A DNA stretch of 8,445 bases. Source: Burkholderiales bacterium. GTDB lineage: Bacteria; Pseudomonadota; Gammaproteobacteria; Burkholderiales; Burkholderiaceae. The position numbers were made by a program, and so were the translations under genes. Each line of letters starts with the position of its first letter. The first letter of the stretch is position 1. This document shows, piece by piece, positions 1 to 6,800 of this stretch. The stretch covers positions 1 through 8,445 of the forward strand of contig CANBUA010000216.1 in assembly GCA_947372535.1 (NCBI GenBank), written 5' to 3'. A model generated the notes under the pieces. It saw nothing but the letters and a program-made list of their open reading frames with translations. It searched no databases and was not told the DNA's origin.

Positions 1-54
1 CTGGAAGACTACCTGGAGATGAAGTACCTGTGCCTGGGCGGGCTGGACAAATAA
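1..54 (+). CDS. 3' end of an unidentified protein-coding gene (partial)
   Basis: The first frame is open from the left edge to a TAA stop at 52-54 and encodes 17 residues, LEDYLEMKYLCLGGLDK. Almost every codon ends in G or C (CTG, GAC, TAC, GAG, AAG), matching the real genes in the window and suggesting a true coding end rather than chance. I do not recognise the family from so short a tail. The gene converges on the minus-strand gene that stops at 75, leaving only 20 bases between the two stop codons. A chance open frame of this length cannot be fully excluded. Confidence 0.5.
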   Translation: MEDYLEMKYLCLGGLDK

Positions 55-63
55 TCGGGTGTC

Positions 64-85
64 AGCCCGGCGAGTCACTCGGGCC
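64..85. other. Weak inverted repeat between two convergent genes
   Basis: The arms GCCCG (65-69) and CGGGC (80-84) are perfect complements around a 10-base loop. An overlapping smaller repeat CGAGT-C-ACTCG lies at 71-81. It sits between the TAA at 52-54 and covers the stop codon of the minus-strand gene at 75-77. There is no T tract on either side, so it is not a classical intrinsic terminator. It may only be a weak transcript-end hairpin or chance in GC-rich DNA. Confidence 0.2.
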
Positions 86-548
86 AAACAGGACCAGGCA
101 CCCGCCCTGCCTGCGTGATCACCACGATCTCGATCTGCGTGATCAACCCGTCGATGACTTTGAAGCGCTCGAACACCCGGGCCGTGGCCAACTGGATGCT
201 GCCCAGCTTGCCGGTGTCGATCGAGTAGATCGCGATCACTTCATCGCCAGCCACGAAGATGTTCTTGTCGCGGATCCCCGAGATCACCCGAAAGCGCGTG
301 GCCTTCTCCAGATCAACGCGCATGGCCTCGCCACCTTCACCGGTGTTCTTGCCGTTTTCGATGCGACGTGCGTTGGGCGCAAAAGGCACTTGACGGGCAT
401 CGTGGGTGACCAAGGCGCTGAGGTATTGCTCGGCCGCATTGAGCTTGCACGCATCGTCACAGGCCTGAGCCGAAGCGTGACCCATGAAAAAAATTCCAGC
501 CGTCAGGAGCAGCGATCTCAAGGCGTTCAAAGGGCGAGGTGTGTTCAT
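75..548 (-). CDS. Small exported NTF2/SnoaL-like (DUF8021-type) protein
   Basis: This is a 157-residue protein. From the ATG at 548 it begins with a clear signal peptide: a basic n-region (MNTPRPLNALR), a hydrophobic core (SLLLTAGIFFMG) and an AxA-type site (HASAQA) before CDDAC. It should therefore be exported to the periplasm or beyond. The frame stays open to an ATG at 626, only 3 bases past the dacB stop, but that start would put 26 non-hydrophobic residues before the signal peptide. I therefore prefer 548, although no good Shine-Dalgarno sequence precedes it. The mature part starts with two close cysteines (CDDAC), then AAEQYLSALVTHD, a PFAPNARRIENG segment and a strand-rich second half ending in IEIVVITQ. 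This resembles the SnoaL-like/DUF8021 group of small cone-shaped NTF2-fold domains, seen as AEQYLxALVxHD plus PxAPxxRxxENG. No catalytic role is assigned to the family, and none can be read here. It follows dacB on the same strand and may be co-transcribed. Confidence 0.72.
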   Translation of the reverse strand: MNTPRPLNALRSLLLTAGIFFMGHASAQACDDACKLNAAEQYLSALVTHDARQVPFAPNARRIENGKNTGEGGEAMRVDLEKATRFRVISGIRDKNIFVAGDEVIAIYSIDTGKLGSIQLATARVFERFKVIDGLITQIEIVVITQAGRVPGPVWPE

Positions 549-629
549 GGTTCGGATGATGAACAGCTGATCACGCCAGCCTTGGCATGAGAAACCCGAT
601 GACGCCCCGCATCCAGGGGGATCCATCGG
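549..629 (-). other. Gap between dacB and the exported NTF2-like gene
   Basis: These 81 bases separate the dacB stop codon from the preferred start of the downstream minus-strand gene. I see no strong promoter, no Shine-Dalgarno sequence and no T-tailed terminator. Only a 4-base CCCC/GGGG pairing near 605-620 could fold. Read-through transcription from dacB is plausible. Confidence 0.3.
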
Positions 630-2090
630 TCAGCCCTGGTCCATCACCCACTCGATGAACAGGTCCAGCGCACGGCGCCCCTTGCCCGCCTTGGGGTCAT
701 TGATGAAGGCGGCCACAGCGTACATGCGGCCGCTGCGGCCTTGCACATAGCCCGCCAAGGCGCGGGTGTCGCTGAGCGTGCCGGTCTTGAGGTAGGCGCG
801 GCGGCCTTGCGAGACCGGGCCACGAAGCCGTGCGCCCATGGTGCCGTCCTCGCCAGCCACGGGCAAGGACTCCAGGAAGGCGGCGGCATTCGGGCCACGC
901 CAGGCCTGGCAAAGCAGGCTGACCATGGCGCGCGCTCGGCCTCGCTCCTCATGCGCCAGACCCGAGCCATTACCCACCACCATGTCGTCCTTGGACAGCC
1001 CTTGCTGGGCCAGCCAGCCGCTCATGCGCCGACGTGCACCCGGCAAGGTGGCAGGGCTCGCCGGAAAATCCGGGCTCAGCGACAGCATGAGGTTACGGGC
1101 AATCAGGTTGTTGCTCCATTTGTTCATGTCGACCACGACCTCGGGCAGGCTGGGTGACTCCTGCACGGCGAACGGCTTGGCAAAGCGCGGCAGCAGCGCC
1201 TGGGCCTCCGAGGCCGGCACTTGCACGACATCACCCACGAGCTCGCCACCCGCATCGCGCCAGGCGGCGGCCACGGCCAAGGGCGTGAAGCGGCTGCCCG
1301 GCACCGAGCCCACCACCAGCCTGGCCGGACCGCAAGCAGGCGACCATTGCCCGCTCACGCGTAAACGCGGCGGCTCAGTCGACTCGTCGAACACGGCTTT
1401 GAGCGATTCGGCCGGCGTGCCGCATTGACCGCGCGCGCCCCTGATGCTGTGGCTGATCTTGACGCCTTCCATGCGAGGGCCGTAACTGACCTTCAAACCT
1501 GAGGGCCCTGGTGTCACCTCGACCGTGATCACGCCTTCATCCACCACAAAGGCATCGGGCCGGACATGGTGGGGATGGCTGGCTGTCGGCACGGGTGTGC
1601 CGCGGTCATCGGCCGGCTTCATCTGGAAAGCGCCGTGGTTGATCAGGATGTGGCCCTCGATGGCATGCAGCCCCTTGCGCTGGATCGCCTTGAACCAGGC
1701 CACCAGGTCGCTGCTGCTCAGGCGGGCATCACCGCCCCCCACCAGCAGGAGGTCACCACGCAGGACACCCTGGCTGATCGGCGCCCCGATATAAGCCCGA
1801 GTGCGCCAGCGGAAATCGGCGCCCAGCAGATCAAGCGCGGCCAGGGATGTCGCGATCTTGGTGGTCGAGGCCAGGGTGAAGGGCTGCTCCTGGTTGAACT
1901 CGAACAGCGGCTCCGACGTCGCCTCGCTGACCGGTTTGGCCATCAAAGCCACCGATTGCGGCGAGATGCCCGCCTGCCTCAACGCAGCGAACACAGCCTC
2001 GGGTGCGCACCAGGCCCATGGCGCCGTCAATGCCATCAGCCAGAACACACACCAGTTTTTGAACACGCCAGCCATTTCAGCCATCACCAT
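630..2090 (-). CDS. dacB: D-alanyl-D-alanine carboxypeptidase/endopeptidase PBP4 (peptidase family S13)
   Basis: PBP4 is a periplasmic class C low-molecular-weight penicillin-binding protein. It removes the terminal D-Ala from murein pentapeptides and cleaves D-Ala-mDAP crosslinks. From the ATG at 2090 the protein has 486 residues, close to the 477 of E. coli DacB. All three active-site motifs are present: STTK at residues 75-78 (nucleophile Ser75), SNN at 326-328 and KTGT at 435-438. A family-typical GNGSGL also lies at about 373-378. The region between STTK and SNN is long, as expected for the extra domains inserted in S13 enzymes. The N-terminus has a hydrophobic run (WCVFWLMALTAPWAWCA) that fits a signal peptide. 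ATG codons at 2084 and 2075 are equally possible starts, since none has a strong ribosome site. The frame continues upstream to 2216, but that part overlaps lpxO and lacks export features, so I exclude it. The gene is divergent from lpxO. Confidence 0.93.
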   Translation of the reverse strand: MVMAEMAGVFKNWCVFWLMALTAPWAWCAPEAVFAALRQAGISPQSVALMAKPVSEATSEPLFEFNQEQPFTLASTTKIATSLAALDLLGADFRWRTRAYIGAPISQGVLRGDLLLVGGGDARLSSSDLVAWFKAIQRKGLHAIEGHILINHGAFQMKPADDRGTPVPTASHPHHVRPDAFVVDEGVITVEVTPGPSGLKVSYGPRMEGVKISHSIRGARGQCGTPAESLKAVFDESTEPPRLRVSGQWSPACGPARLVVGSVPGSRFTPLAVAAAWRDAGGELVGDVVQVPASEAQALLPRFAKPFAVQESPSLPEVVVDMNKWSNNLIARNLMLSLSPDFPASPATLPGARRRMSGWLAQQGLSKDDMVVGNGSGLAHEERGRARAMVSLLCQAWRGPNAAAFLESLPVAGEDGTMGARLRGPVSQGRRAYLKTGTLSDTRALAGYVQGRSGRMYAVAAFINDPKAGKGRRALDLFIEWVMDQG

Positions 2091-2182
2091 CGGGAGATTG
2101 GGGAGTTCAAACTGTAGGCTCTGGCATGCCGCGGCAAAAGCCGGACTAAGCGACAATGTCCCCCTGATTTGCTGGCAACACC
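2091..2182. promoter_or_regulatory. Divergent dacB-lpxO intergenic control region
   Basis: These 92 bases must hold the promoters of both divergent genes. Two overlapping perfect palindromes sit near the centre: GGCATGCC at 2123-2130 and TGCCGCGGCA at 2127-2136. Only weak promoter-like hexamers are visible. GACAAT at 2152-2157 could be a -10 for lpxO but has no good -35. On the minus strand, TTGCCG and TACAGT are 15 bases apart, which is short. The regulatory role is inferred from position; the palindromes are seen directly. Confidence 0.4.
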
Positions 2183-3112
2183 ATGACTTTCCTTGATCAC
2201 TTTTGGCCACTGGCACCGCGTCACTGGGTGCTGCTGACCTTCATCGCTGCCGCGCTGCACTCGCATTTCCGGGGCAAGGTGCGTTTTCCGCTGGCGCGCG
2301 CGCTCTTTGACTTCACCGTGCTGATCGCGCCATTCAATTCGCTGATGGTGCTGTTCTCCAAAGTGGGCAGCCAGCCTTACATCGACCCCAAGCTCTTCCC
2401 CGAACTGGGCGTGCTGCAGGCCAACTGGCAGGTGATCCGCGACGAGGCCTTGCGCCTGGACGACCAGGGCAGCATCAAGGCAGCGAGCACCTACAACGAC
2501 ATTGGCTTCAACTCCTTCTTCCGCACAGGCTGGAAGCGCTTTTACCTCAAGTGGTATGGCGATGAGCTGCCCTCGGCCAAGCAGACCTGCCCGCAGACCG
2601 TGGCCTTGCTCAGCCAGATCCCCGGTGTGAAAGCGGCCATGTTCGCTTCGCTGCCACCCGGCGCCACGCTCGTGCGCCACCGCGACCCTTACGCCGGCTC
2701 GCTGCGCTACCACATGGGCCTGATCACGCCCAACGATCCGGCATGCTTCATCGACGTCGATGGCGAGCGCTATTTCTGGCGCGATGGCGAGGTCGTGATG
2801 TTCGACGAGACCTACATCCACTTCGCCGAAAACACCACCGATCACCCGCGCATCATCCTGTTCGCCGACATCGAGCGGCCCGTGCACACGCCCGTGATGC
2901 GCTGGCTCAACAAGGTGTTCGCCGACCTGGTGATGACGGCATCGGCCACGCAGAACGTCGAAGGCGAGCCCGTGGGTGGCCTCAACAAGTTTTTCTACCA
3001 CGCTTACCAGGTCCGCCTCAAGGGCAAGGCGCTGAAGGCGCGCAACCGCACGGCCTACTACGTCGGCAAGTGGGCGTTGATCGGCTTGCTGGTTTGGGCG
3101 CTGTTTTTCTGA
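2183..3112 (+). CDS. lpxO: Lipid A hydroxylase LpxO-like (aspartyl/asparaginyl beta-hydroxylase family)
   Basis: The product is a 309-residue Fe(II)/2-oxoglutarate dioxygenase. LpxO enzymes add a 2-hydroxyl group to a secondary acyl chain of lipid A on the cytoplasmic side of the inner membrane, altering outer-membrane properties. Architecture fits: a hydrophobic N-terminal segment (about 14-25), the LpxO-typical HSHFRGKVR (26-34) and APFNSLMVLFS (49-59), then the catalytic domain from about 85 to 232. By comparison with the aspartyl beta-hydroxylase family, the iron ligands are likely His177 (RYHMGL) and His213 (YIHFAEN), with Arg223 (HPRIILF) binding 2-oxoglutarate. The conserved RHRDPYAGS (165-173) and WRDGEVVMFDE (199-209) are also present. 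A second hydrophobic stretch closes the protein (KWALIGLLVWALFF, 296-309). The ATG at 2183 is the natural start; its ribosome site is weak. It is divergent from dacB and convergent with marR. Actual acyl position and substrate are inferred from family. Confidence 0.9.
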   Translation: MTFLDHFWPLAPRHWVLLTFIAAALHSHFRGKVRFPLARALFDFTVLIAPFNSLMVLFSKVGSQPYIDPKLFPELGVLQANWQVIRDEALRLDDQGSIKAASTYNDIGFNSFFRTGWKRFYLKWYGDELPSAKQTCPQTVALLSQIPGVKAAMFASLPPGATLVRHRDPYAGSLRYHMGLITPNDPACFIDVDGERYFWRDGEVVMFDETYIHFAENTTDHPRIILFADIERPVHTPVMRWLNKVFADLVMTASATQNVEGEPVGGLNKFFYHAYQVRLKGKALKARNRTAYYVGKWALIGLLVWALFF

Positions 3113-3123
3113 GCCAAGCTCAG
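3109..3123. repeat. Perfect short hairpin spanning both stop codons of convergent genes
   Basis: CTGAGC (3109-3114) and GCTCAG (3118-3123) form a perfect 6-base stem around the 3-base loop CAA. The lpxO TGA (3110-3112) lies in the left arm and the marR stop (3120-3122, read on the minus strand) in the right arm, with 7 bases between the genes. Five T residues precede the left arm on the plus strand, but the T tract is on the wrong side for a plus-strand terminator and reads as A on the minus strand. It may act as a bidirectional 3'-end hairpin; that is inference. Confidence 0.4.
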
Positions 3124-3650
3124 ATGAAGGTTACGCCTGGCGTGAAGCCGCCCACCTTGCCCAGCAGCGTCAGCAACTGAGCCCGCTCCTCAGGGCTCAG
3201 GCGGTGCGCCATGCGCTCGTCATGGGCCTGCACGGCCTGGATGATCTCGGCCAAGTCAGCGCGGCCCTTGTCTGTCAACTCCAGGCCGAGGGCCCGCTTG
3301 TCGGTAGGGCTGGGCACACGCAGCACGTAACCAAGCGCTTCCAGCGAATCGATGAGCGCGACGGCGCCTGAGCGTGCAATGCCCAGCACATTGGCCAATT
3401 CGGTGAGTTTGAGCTTGGGGTTTCGGTCGATGACGACCATCGACGAGAAGCGCGGCGGCGTGATGTTCCACGGCGCCAGCGAGGCGATGAAATCCTCATA
3501 CATCACGATCTGGGTGCGTCGCACACCATAGCCCAGCAGGGCATCCAGTACGCCGTATTCGATACCCGGAATTTTCGGGTTGAAATGGCCGTCTTCTTGA
3601 GGAGACAAGTAGACCTCTGGCTGGATGGATCGTTTGTTTGCCATGGTCAT
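3120..3650 (-). CDS. MarR-family winged helix-turn-helix transcriptional regulator
   Basis: The product is 176 residues from the ATG at 3650. MarR proteins are dimeric repressors or activators that bind palindromic DNA and often sense small aromatic or toxic ligands. The DNA-binding part is clear. The sequence LTELANVLGIARSGAVALID followed by SLEALGYVLRV (about 82-112) is the helix-turn-helix. The wing PSPTDKRALGLELTDKGR (about 113-130) carries the family's D-[KR]-R pattern. Helical dimerisation segments flank it: LDALLGYGVRR near the front and a C-terminal EIIQAVQAHDERM and EERAQLLTLLGKV. The first ~30 residues, with SIQPEVYLSPQE, are not typical of the core fold and may be an extra arm. GTG at 3653 and ATG at 3644 are alternative starts; none has a convincing ribosome site. 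It is not divergent to any gene, so the target cannot be guessed from context. Autoregulation is possible. Confidence 0.88.
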   Translation of the reverse strand: MTMANKRSIQPEVYLSPQEDGHFNPKIPGIEYGVLDALLGYGVRRTQIVMYEDFIASLAPWNITPPRFSSMVVIDRNPKLKLTELANVLGIARSGAVALIDSLEALGYVLRVPSPTDKRALGLELTDKGRADLAEIIQAVQAHDERMAHRLSPEERAQLLTLLGKVGGFTPGVTFI

Positions 3651-3654
3651 CACG

Positions 3655-3680
3655 GGTCAGAAAGACAACGATGACTGACC
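3655..3680. promoter_or_regulatory. Inverted repeat upstream of marR, possible operator
   Basis: GGTCAG (3655-3660) and CTGACC (3675-3680) are perfect inverted repeats whose centres are 20 bases apart, about two helical turns. They lie immediately upstream of the marR start, in the 44 bases between marR and the tRNA. MarR proteins commonly repress their own gene through such symmetrical sites, so an operator is possible. The 14-base spacer is longer than usual for MarR sites, so it may instead be a transcript hairpin or chance. Confidence 0.25.
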
Positions 3681-3697
3681 GCAAAACGGTGAGTGGA

Positions 3698-3774
3698 TGG
3701 TCGGGGCGGTGGGATTCGAACTCACGACCCTCTGCTCCCAAAGCAGATGCGCTACCAGGCTGCGCTACGCCCCG
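3698..3774 (-). tRNA. tRNA-Pro(UGG)
   Basis: Read on the minus strand, this is a 77-base cloverleaf. The acceptor stem CGGGGCG pairs fully with CGCCCCG, followed by discriminator A and an encoded CCA end (3698-3700). The D stem is GCGC/GCGC. The anticodon stem TCTGC/GCAGA holds the loop TTTGGGA, giving anticodon TGG, which reads proline CCN codons. The T loop is TTCGAAT. The first base C with discriminator A is typical of bacterial tRNA-Pro. The T stem GTGAG/CCCAC has one A-C mismatch at its fourth pair. The gene lies 61 bases after the hrpA stop on the same strand. I see no T-tailed terminator after it, so its 3' end may be made by processing. Confidence 0.96.
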
Positions 3775-3786
3775 AACAAGCTGCAA

Positions 3787-3792
3787 AGTATA
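3787..3792 (-). promoter_or_regulatory. Likely -10 box of the tRNA-Pro promoter
   Basis: On the minus strand the hexamer reads TATACT, five of six matches to the sigma-70 consensus, and ends 12 bases before the first base of the tRNA. That spacing would give a short leader of about 5 bases, as is common for tRNA genes. No good -35 hexamer is seen at 16-18 bases upstream (the sequence there is CCAAAA-like). The local AT-rich stretch between hrpA and the tRNA stands out from the GC-rich surroundings. Confidence 0.45.
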
Positions 3793-3836
3793 GCCAAGAA
3801 ATGGGCTAATTTTGGTTGGCGAGCAAAATGTTTTTC

Positions 3837-6800
3837 TCAGTTGGAGAATTGTGACCAGGCCTTCTCCAGGCGCTTGATGCTGACGGGCTGAGGCGTTCGC
3901 AACTCTTGTGCGAACAGGCTCACGCGCAACTCTTCGAGCAGCCAGCGGTATTCGTCCATGCGGGCGTCCGGCGTGCCTTTGAGCTCGGCCAGGCGCCGGG
4001 TGTAGCGCTGGTCCAGCGGGCGCAGTTCGGTCAGCCTTTGCGCATCGCGCGCGGGGTCGCCCTTGAGCTTGTCCAGCCGCAAGGTGATGGCCTTGAGGTA
4101 GCGCGCGAAATGCTGCAACTGGGCATAGCCGGTCTGGGCCACGAAGCGCTTGGGCATGAGGCGTTGCAACTGGCCAGTGATGTCGTCGTGCACGTCTTTG
4201 GGCGGCCGCGAATCCTTGAGCTTGCGGATGGCGGCGGCGTATTCGATCAGGATGGTGCCGCTCAAGCGGGCCACCTCTTGAGCGATCAGATTCAGGCGTG
4301 TGCGGCCCTCCTCCACCCGCGCCTTGAAACTTCTGGCGTCCGTGGGCAGCGGGTCGTTCAGGTAAGCACGGTCCAAGGCCACGTCGATGATCTGCTCTCG
4401 CAACTCATCGGGCGTGCCCAGGCTCATGTAGGCCATGGCCATCTTCTGCAACTCGGGGATGTTCTTCTCGAGGTACTTGAGCGGCTCCTTCAGTTGCAAA
4501 GCGATCAGGCGGCGCAGGCCGACTCGGTGTTTGCTGGCAGCCACATCGGGCTCGTCGAAGACCTCGATTTCCACGTGCGTGCCTTTGTCCACCAGGGCCG
4601 GGAAGCCGATCAGGGTGTGGCCGCCACGCTGGATCTCCATCAGCTCGGGCAGCTCGCCGAAAGTCCAGTCGGTCAGCGGCTGGATGGGCGTGACACGCGG
4701 GCGGAGGGAGGCAGGTGCTTCGGCTTTGACGCGCTGCGGGCCCGGGCCTTTGCCGCCCCCTCGAGAAGGATCTTGTTCGGACGAGGGGTTTCGCTCGTTG
4801 GCAAAAGAAGCCGCCTGTGCCGTTGCCGCCGCATCGCCATGGATCACGGCCTGGGTCTTGAGCGCGGCCAAGGCCTGGAAAGCACCCCGCGCCAGCGAGC
4901 CGAGTTCAGCCTTGAGCGCGGGCAAATTACGGCCCATGCCGAGCTGCCTGCCATGCTCATCGACCACGCGGTAGTTCATGAACAGGTGCGGCTGGAGCAT
5001 GTCCAGCTTGAAGTCGGCGCGCTTGACGTCGAGCTGGGTCTTGTCGCGCACGGCCTTGAGCAGCACGTCCATCAGGCCGCCTTGAGAAAAGGACGAGGTC
5101 TGCACGAAGGATTCGGCGTAGTCGGGCAAAGGCACCAGGCGCGCGCGCGGTTTCTGGTGCAAGCTCTTGACCAGGGCCAGCACCTTGTCCTTGAGCATGC
5201 CGGGCACCAGCCATTCGCCCTGCTCGTCGCTGACCTGGTTGAGCGCGAAGATGGGCACCGTGACAGTCACGCCATCGCGCGGATCGCCGGGCTCGTGCAG
5301 GTAGGCGGTTGCGCAATCGACGCCGCCCAATCGCAACACCTTGGGGAAGGCCGAGCTGGTGATGCCGGCGGCCTCGTGGCGCATGAGCTCTTCGCGGCTG
5401 AGGTGCAGCAGCTTGGGGTTCTCGCGGCTGGCGGTTTTGTACCAGCGCTCGAAGCTCTGGCCACTCATCACTTCTGGCGGCAGTTGCGCGTCGTAGAAGG
5501 CGTGGATCAGCTCGTCATCGACCAGCACGTCTTGGCGGCGCGACTTGTGCTCCAGTTGCTCGACCTGGGCGATCAGCTTGCGGTTGGCGGCCAGGAAAGG
5601 CAGGCGTGTTTCCCACTCGTCGCCCACCAGGGCTTCGCGGATGAAGATCTCGCGGGCGGCCTTCACATCGACCAGGCCGAAGTTGACGCGCTTGTTGTTG
5701 TAGACGACCAGGCCGTACAGCGTGGCCCGCTCCAGCGCCACGACCTCGGCGGCTTTTTTCTCCCAGTGCGGCTCAAGCAACTGCTTTTTGAGCAGGTGGC
5801 CGCCCATGGTGACCAGCCAGGCCGCGTCGATGTTGGCGATGCCCCGGCCAAACAGGCGAGTGGTCTCGACCAGCTCGGCGGCCAGGATCCAGCGCCCAGG
5901 CTTTTTCGACAAATTCGCGCCAGGGTGCTTGTAGAACTTGATGCCGCGCGCGCCCAGGTACCAATCTTCATCGTCGCTCTTGCAGCCGACGTTGCCCAGC
6001 AACCCGGCCAGCAGCGAGAGGTGAACCTGCTCATAAGTAGCGGGGCTGCCATTGAGGCGCCACTGGTGCTCGGCCACGACCATGTGCAGCTGCGAATACA
6101 CGTCCTTCCACTCGCGCACGCGGCGCGGGTTGATGTAGTTCTCGCGCAGGAGCTGCTCGTACTTGCGGTGGCTGAGCTTGTGTTGCTCTGGCTGGCCCGG
6201 CGCGTGATGGCCACCCTTGGAATCATCCAGCCATTGCCACAGCTTGAGGGTGCCCATGAACTCGGAGCGCTCGTCGTCGAACTGCTTGTGCTTGAGGTCG
6301 GCCTGCTGTTGCTGGTCGATGGGGCGGTCGCGCACGTCCTGCACGCTCAAACTGGCTGCGATGACCAGCACCTCAGCAAGGGCCTCGCGGTTTTTCGCCT
6401 CCAGGATCATGCGGCCCACGCGCGGGTCCAGCGGCAAGCGCGCCAGGTCCATGCCCAGGCGGGTGATCTCGTTGGCATCGTCGACGGCGCCCAGCTCGTT
6501 GAGCAACTGGTAGCCATCGGCAATGGCCTTGCGCAGCGGCGGCTCGATGAAGGGAAAGTCATCGACCAGGCCCAGGTGCAGAGACTTCATGCGCAGGATC
6601 ACGCCCGCCAATGAACTCCGCAGGATTTCCGGGTCGGTGAAACGCGCGCGGCCGGTGAAGTCCTTCTCGTCGTAAAGGCGGATGCAGATGCCGTTGGCCA
6701 CCCGGCCGCAACGCCCTGCCCGCTGGTTGGCCGCCGCCTGGCTGATGGGCTCGATCTGGAGCTGCTCGACCTTGTTGCGGAAGCTGTAGCGCTTGACACG

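Noticed and set aside
30..590. A 186-codon plus-strand open frame at the left end
   Set aside because: It is antisense to the exported NTF2-like gene, begins inside the preceding gene's tail and resembles no protein. The minus-strand product has a clear signal peptide and a family-like domain.
2091..2216. The upstream extension of dacB to a start at 2216
   Set aside because: It would overlap the beginning of lpxO and place over 40 non-secretory residues before the signal peptide. ATG codons at 2090, 2084 and 2075 fit the family length better.
2084..3001. A 305-codon minus-strand open frame opposite lpxO
   Set aside because: It overlaps the strongly supported lpxO gene over nearly its full length and has the His/Glu/Val/Ala-rich composition of an antisense shadow.
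3775..3836. A possible intrinsic terminator for hrpA in the AT-rich gap before tRNA-Pro
   Set aside because: GCCAA and TTGGC can pair only across a loop of more than 15 bases, and there is no following T run on the minus strand, so I do not call a terminator.
3906..6614. A 902-codon open frame on the plus strand antisense to hrpA
   Set aside because: It lies wholly inside hrpA on the opposite strand. Its product is a monotonous mix of Leu, Val, Ala, Gln, His and Asp, as expected from the complement of GC-biased codons. It has no recognisable domain, while hrpA carries every helicase motif.
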